DNA from: Globobulimina sp.
Lineage: Eukaryota; Foraminifera; Rotaliida
DNA: 7,428 nt
Reading direction: 5' to 3'
Assembly (NCBI GenBank): GCA_003354225.1
Contig: PIVH01000157.1
Location: forward strand, 1 to 7,428
The position numbers and the translations under genes were made by a program. The notes beneath the pieces are model-generated. The model was given only the letters and a program-made list of their open reading frames with translations, was not told the DNA's origin and made no database searches. Within the stretch, counting starts at the first letter, position 1, and the number at the start of each line of letters is the position of its first letter. Positions 7,101-7,428 of this stretch are shown here, piece after piece.

Positions 7101-7427
7101 ATCAATGCCGCTGATCATGCATTCTGTTGTATCATTTGATTGATTTGTAGACTCTGATAAATCTGACAAATCATACTCTAAAAATGCGCTTAAATCGTCT
7201 GATTCTGCACACCTTGCCGATGTTCGTTGTGTTACTTTGTTTGTAAATGATGTGGTTTCTTGTGAAGGCATGGTTGTACCACTCAGTGTGTGTCTGTTTA
7301 CAGATATTTCTGACACAGTTTCAACGGTTCGTGTGGTTGTATCTTGTGGTGGTGTCATTTTTACCTTTGTACGAACTGTTACTGGGTGTGTGGTTGTATA
7401 TGATCTGACTACACCTGATGATGTCAT
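1125..7427 (-). CDS. Giant Mutator-like transposase fused to PHD finger, ubiquitin-specific protease and GATA-like zinc finger
   Basis: This 2100-residue protein is read without introns and ends in TAA. The ATG used is one base inside the window edge, so the true start may lie further out. Domains in order: a Thr/Ser-rich disordered tail (1-75); an acidic stretch with a SUMO-interaction-like motif (75-120); basic patches (323-346); a WRKY/GCM1-like Cys/His cluster (431-516); a MULE-type DDE core with D677, D749, D810xxH813 and E911 (about 665-935); a basic segment (949-984); a long unassigned region (about 985-1545); a PHD finger (1551-1601); a USP with C1659, H1897 and N1912 (about 1645-1943); and a GATA-like finger (2021-2059). 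MULE transposases cut and rejoin DNA at terminal repeats, USPs cleave ubiquitin from proteins, and PHD fingers usually read histone tails; nuclear action is inferred. It is much longer than typical MULE transposases. It could be an active transposase or a domesticated host gene; the motif order is well supported, activity is not. Confidence 0.9.
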   Translation of the reverse strand: MTSSGVVRSYTTTHPVTVRTKVKMTPPQDTTTRTVETVSEISVNRHTLSGTTMPSQETTSFTNKVTQRTSARCAESDDLSAFLEYDLSDLSESTNQSNDTTECMISGIDVSSDDVVLVDPNHINIRGGSKQIIKDSMYDHQDVISKLHENIKLVIITDKICHKKQSNTHWKKVMLHLIKKLQHLLHSYYQIRYTAGSYVSVGIPLTVQKFIYLYNTTSQEQFEQVVRAYIQKNCIMAKDEELQYFHLVNNYIKNNKYEIVNGVGSRSVTKNIINASDTYIRTKWDSPHTVAYKRHTDTDINESNPFFKIKLQNDPHFPCFSVKPKRNEFQINISIQKRNQKRKSKKGEVVYIQGLIKLARPTEFMCEVNMNPSSEINRQLLIVRAFALLGTKDGNVCILISKRDSDHFNFFPFSKNLITKKYGNKLCIYYCPGMVLCVNTDCELAFIASPAKHKNRQNHSDEVLMNSEICTKCYETKAYYKCDLIWGTAEGNFYSPRNGDISVLLFVLNHHSSYCHTTARISPLPSSLIWLQQQFNLYEQTGSKIRAKAVQHQDGHYIQIATIESYFQYGVDRLNAAIAYHRTKMQRKYGVQTVEFISFWQMKEERLKSYILYKEMTDDNAVVMFMAPDIWSYVIQLFGEKKIFETGQEPSLDQLDLQMMTNDNVFAQMVQMVFFGDTTYKIVKDTYKFWNMGLWVSELNEAIPIMYAIIKKEDHTIMTVFYLFLLYTLKNTYGYDVDDVINRGFTLYDMDKANVMGAQIAFGAFQQNEFEDELKQNILIHTLMDKANITKIKQLQITGAPKSEEFIQHDVLHKLRAVSTATKKLPTNLRKVFSESMTDIVHEQSLPIAIKRLDKWIKTFKPYAKENKALDMVVKAYTNLSVVKSILKVSKSQSKHFNTQLRNHTTTNWIENHHNQKVIQVGKRLSPWNVFFKLTSALDATASHIVAIKHKKTHQYRKSRHKNITKLNAERTKSKYERISSKWRTYEMGDISKVSKRNLAKQNKGVFDFGAVYNLQKAKQLYVGHTSVIIKNLFIPIIVLQAPGYDDMSFCYINHKVNVYYKEFSELTFDTLAPRYYGIQTTPKLARESIDILSDILANNKKNSTTKQYQKEYFNSKFHFIKKNDILLQHYVTYLESDLSEIINELNTPYEMRQLSADIVSITKSKNATETILKSVIINNIADESDSETKEADTIRYLIKMWYIDSKWYMMLFDPTFTKTKWKNESSKSAVFHCKFLLTSLGSVAGCASLYSTSFKNIKLLQSYLKNLAPNLDDFDDNMLLETLNRVIAYKNDEFKTGGLWNRGSEQVKILKIFMSTCLEPEKILDWISEVYYLRLTPNECNIVDMWLWDSFCVVINQIIMNWSYPTIPITELKSAWSKIKVENIRQSILLYDEKETNLKNDIQTYVDSAIKRCKQIEEVIKNDVIAKGILMLFHEDISTIYSSPNNLEPEIACLQNDIQSKATIVSDTVALSNGIDRPLIIRNDSRTTANDNGNGCEDVKGSEINNDNVNRMKYLYSALQLIKGCRESYKLKSSCLQNGDNVIFSTLNPCVCDHHLDIDPEKNIYCDICATGYHVLCIPQLSKRDMFNISHQRVFECSVCNGSIFLQFSQFRDISRSVHIIYDKQMTIYNKLELNTLKQINCHFAGFAGLPNECMDICWANTAVQILHAIPEYRIKLINDYMQYPVCTYFAQIGHICQEMANPSVSLVNNKPFFNFISKYDGDLFNMKAMGDAGDLFNHIRERIISELFDSKDAKQLESLFLFKVKTIFCDYGSQQWYERAIQNNELLSNIIIQPANDVECALNLYFNTKTKDESNQRFIKLQIIEISKYMLVNIQRNYIQQQEFKDKSDEFKFNKKGNKCKLNKTIDVSKFSKLNGVYDLFGFASHIGDSSHTGHWLFYLCVKNKIIKFNDSLLSYENISYLHSLNASVFWDTALYVLRDNISPSTMPSTVVPPSNNNIPPLIPLAKLWGPATKLRRCPDGTTVDCSLKLGEMTNEQIYKKICCTFPSYQNKIKVGRVCCVCTATKTAEWKIPVKKHQHPLEWESAKRKGTRICNRCWCEWKKAKFIPPIVNIQMKKKERIESSERKYLLTLYRKLSK
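1233..1373 (-). other. GATA-like zinc finger with enlarged loop (residues 2019-2065)
   Basis: C2021-x2-C2024 is followed by T-A-E-W (2029-2032), and C2056-N-R-C2059 closes the unit, matching the CxxC...TxxW...CNxC layout of GATA fingers. The loop between the Cys pairs is 31 residues, against 17-20 in standard GATA fingers. Extra Cys residues at 2022 and 2061 leave the ligand choice slightly open. A basic tail follows (2064-2089). It likely binds DNA or protein. Confidence 0.65.
1599..2495 (-). other. Ubiquitin-specific protease (USP, peptidase C19) domain (residues 1645-1943)
   Basis: The Cys box GLPNECMDICWANTAVQ (1650-1666) places C1659 as the nucleophile, followed by the aromatic-x-N-x3-Q pattern of USPs. 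The strand KYMLVNIQRN (1830-1839) matches the family's 'P-x-L-hydrophobic-LxRF' strand. The His box YDLFGFASHIGDSSHTGHW (1880-1898) gives H1897, and FND at 1911-1913 supplies N1912 as third residue. TALYVLRDN (1935-1943) fits the final AYxLxY strand. At about 300 residues the domain is compact, and no paired CxxC zinc 'fingers' motif is seen. Oddly, the oxyanion Asn (N1653) is six rather than five residues before the Cys, a one-residue insertion, and the usual G-N/A-T before the Cys is replaced by MDI. Cleavage of ubiquitin is family knowledge; a different modifier is possible. Confidence 0.85.
2619..2783 (-). other. PHD finger (residues 1549-1603)
   Basis: The Cys4-His-Cys3 pattern is complete: C1551-x-C1553-x13-C1567-x2-C1570-x4-H1575-x2-C1578-x19-C1598-x2-C1601. 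An aromatic residue (F1596) sits two positions before the seventh ligand, as is usual in PHD fingers. The family generally binds histone H3 tails; which mark this one would read cannot be told. It directly precedes the USP domain, with about 45 residues between. Confidence 0.88.
4623..5435 (-). other. MULE-type DDE transposase catalytic core (residues 665-935)
   Basis: The first block FFGDTTYKI gives D677, like the D-(A/G/T)-(T)-(Y/F)-K-(T/I) block of Mutator transposases. It is followed by a segment ending in IPIMYAII (702-710), as in that family. The second block TLYDMDKAN gives D749, like the family's (S/T)DxxxA block. D810-V-L-H813 followed by KLRAVS fits the (C/D)xxH motif of the alpha-helical insertion. 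The third block HTTTNWIENHH gives E911, matching the family's TxNxxE block. Spacings are 72 residues from D677 to D749 and 162 from D749 to E911. No catalytic residue appears missing. A Lys/Arg/His-rich stretch at 949-984 follows the core. Confidence 0.8.
5880..6149 (-). other. WRKY/GCM1-like zinc-binding cluster (residues 427-516)
   Basis: Cys and His residues are dense here: C431, C437, C442, C470, C473, C482, H510, H511, C515 and H516. The stretch around YYKC (479-482), followed by a beta-like segment VLLFVLNHHSS (503-513), resembles the second half of WRKY/GCM1 and FLYWCH fingers, where a Cys in a beta strand pairs with a late His pair. MULE transposases commonly carry such a finger just before the DDE core to bind the terminal repeats, and the position here agrees. 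The exact spacing is not canonical, so I cannot say which residues hold zinc. Confidence 0.45.
7068..7097 (-). other. Candidate SUMO-interaction motif in N-terminal tail (residues 111-120)
   Basis: Residues 111-120 read SSDDVVLVDP: a hydrophobic V-V-L-V core with Ser and Asp before it and Asp after. This is the classic layout of a SUMO-interacting motif, and it sits in a disordered acidic tail where such motifs usually occur. It is a short motif and may be chance. Confidence 0.3.
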
Positions 7428-7428
7428 T

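Larger units (their letters stand above)
1125..7427 (-). mobile_element. Partial Mutator-superfamily (MULE) DNA transposon, boundaries unknown
   Basis: The call rests on the DDE core of the encoded protein, not on visible ends. No partner terminal inverted repeats or 8-11 bp target duplication can be matched, because the right end of the gene coincides with the window edge. The inverted repeats at 534-666 are the only candidate for end sequence on the left. KDZ-type transposases, which are also very long, are an alternative family, but the third catalytic block (TTTNWIEN, residues 905-912) and the DxxH motif fit MULE better. Domestication into a host gene is also possible. Confidence 0.6.

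Noticed and set aside
1-7428. tRNA, rRNA or CRISPR features
   Set aside because: No cloverleaf, rRNA-like stretch or regularly spaced repeat array was seen on either strand by reading.

Overview
The window looks like low-GC eukaryotic DNA (roughly two-thirds A+T by eye). It is dominated by one very large uninterrupted minus-strand gene (1125-7427, 2100 codons). Its product combines domains found together only in eukaryotes or their transposons: a Mutator-like (MULE) DDE transposase core, a WRKY/GCM1-like zinc cluster in front of it, a PHD finger, a ubiquitin-specific protease (USP, a deubiquitinase) and a GATA-like zinc finger at the C-terminus. The organism cannot be named from this sequence.

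Layout, left to right. Positions 2-451 (+) hold an acidic protein with a possible winged-helix C-terminus; its frame is open to the left edge, so its true start may lie outside. Positions 452-1124 are very A+T-rich and non-coding as far as I can see. They contain a nested set of inverted CATCGG/CCGATG repeats (534-666), an 8-bp tandem repeat (858-880) and two perfect copies of a 16-bp unit with a C6 run (945-976). The giant gene then fills the rest on the minus strand, from its stop at 1125 to an ATG one base inside the right edge. The two genes converge.

Working model (inference). The giant protein is the transposase of a Mutator-superfamily DNA transposon, or a host gene derived from one. 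The first half would bind and cut DNA. The second half would read chromatin (PHD), remove ubiquitin (USP) and add DNA or protein contacts (GATA-like finger). MULEs carrying Ulp1/SUMO-type proteases are known from plants; a USP together with a PHD finger is not an arrangement I recall being described. The key transposase and USP residues appear present and the frame is unbroken over 6.3 kb, which suggests recent activity or selection. The ends of the element, its terminal inverted repeats and its target-site duplication cannot be established here.
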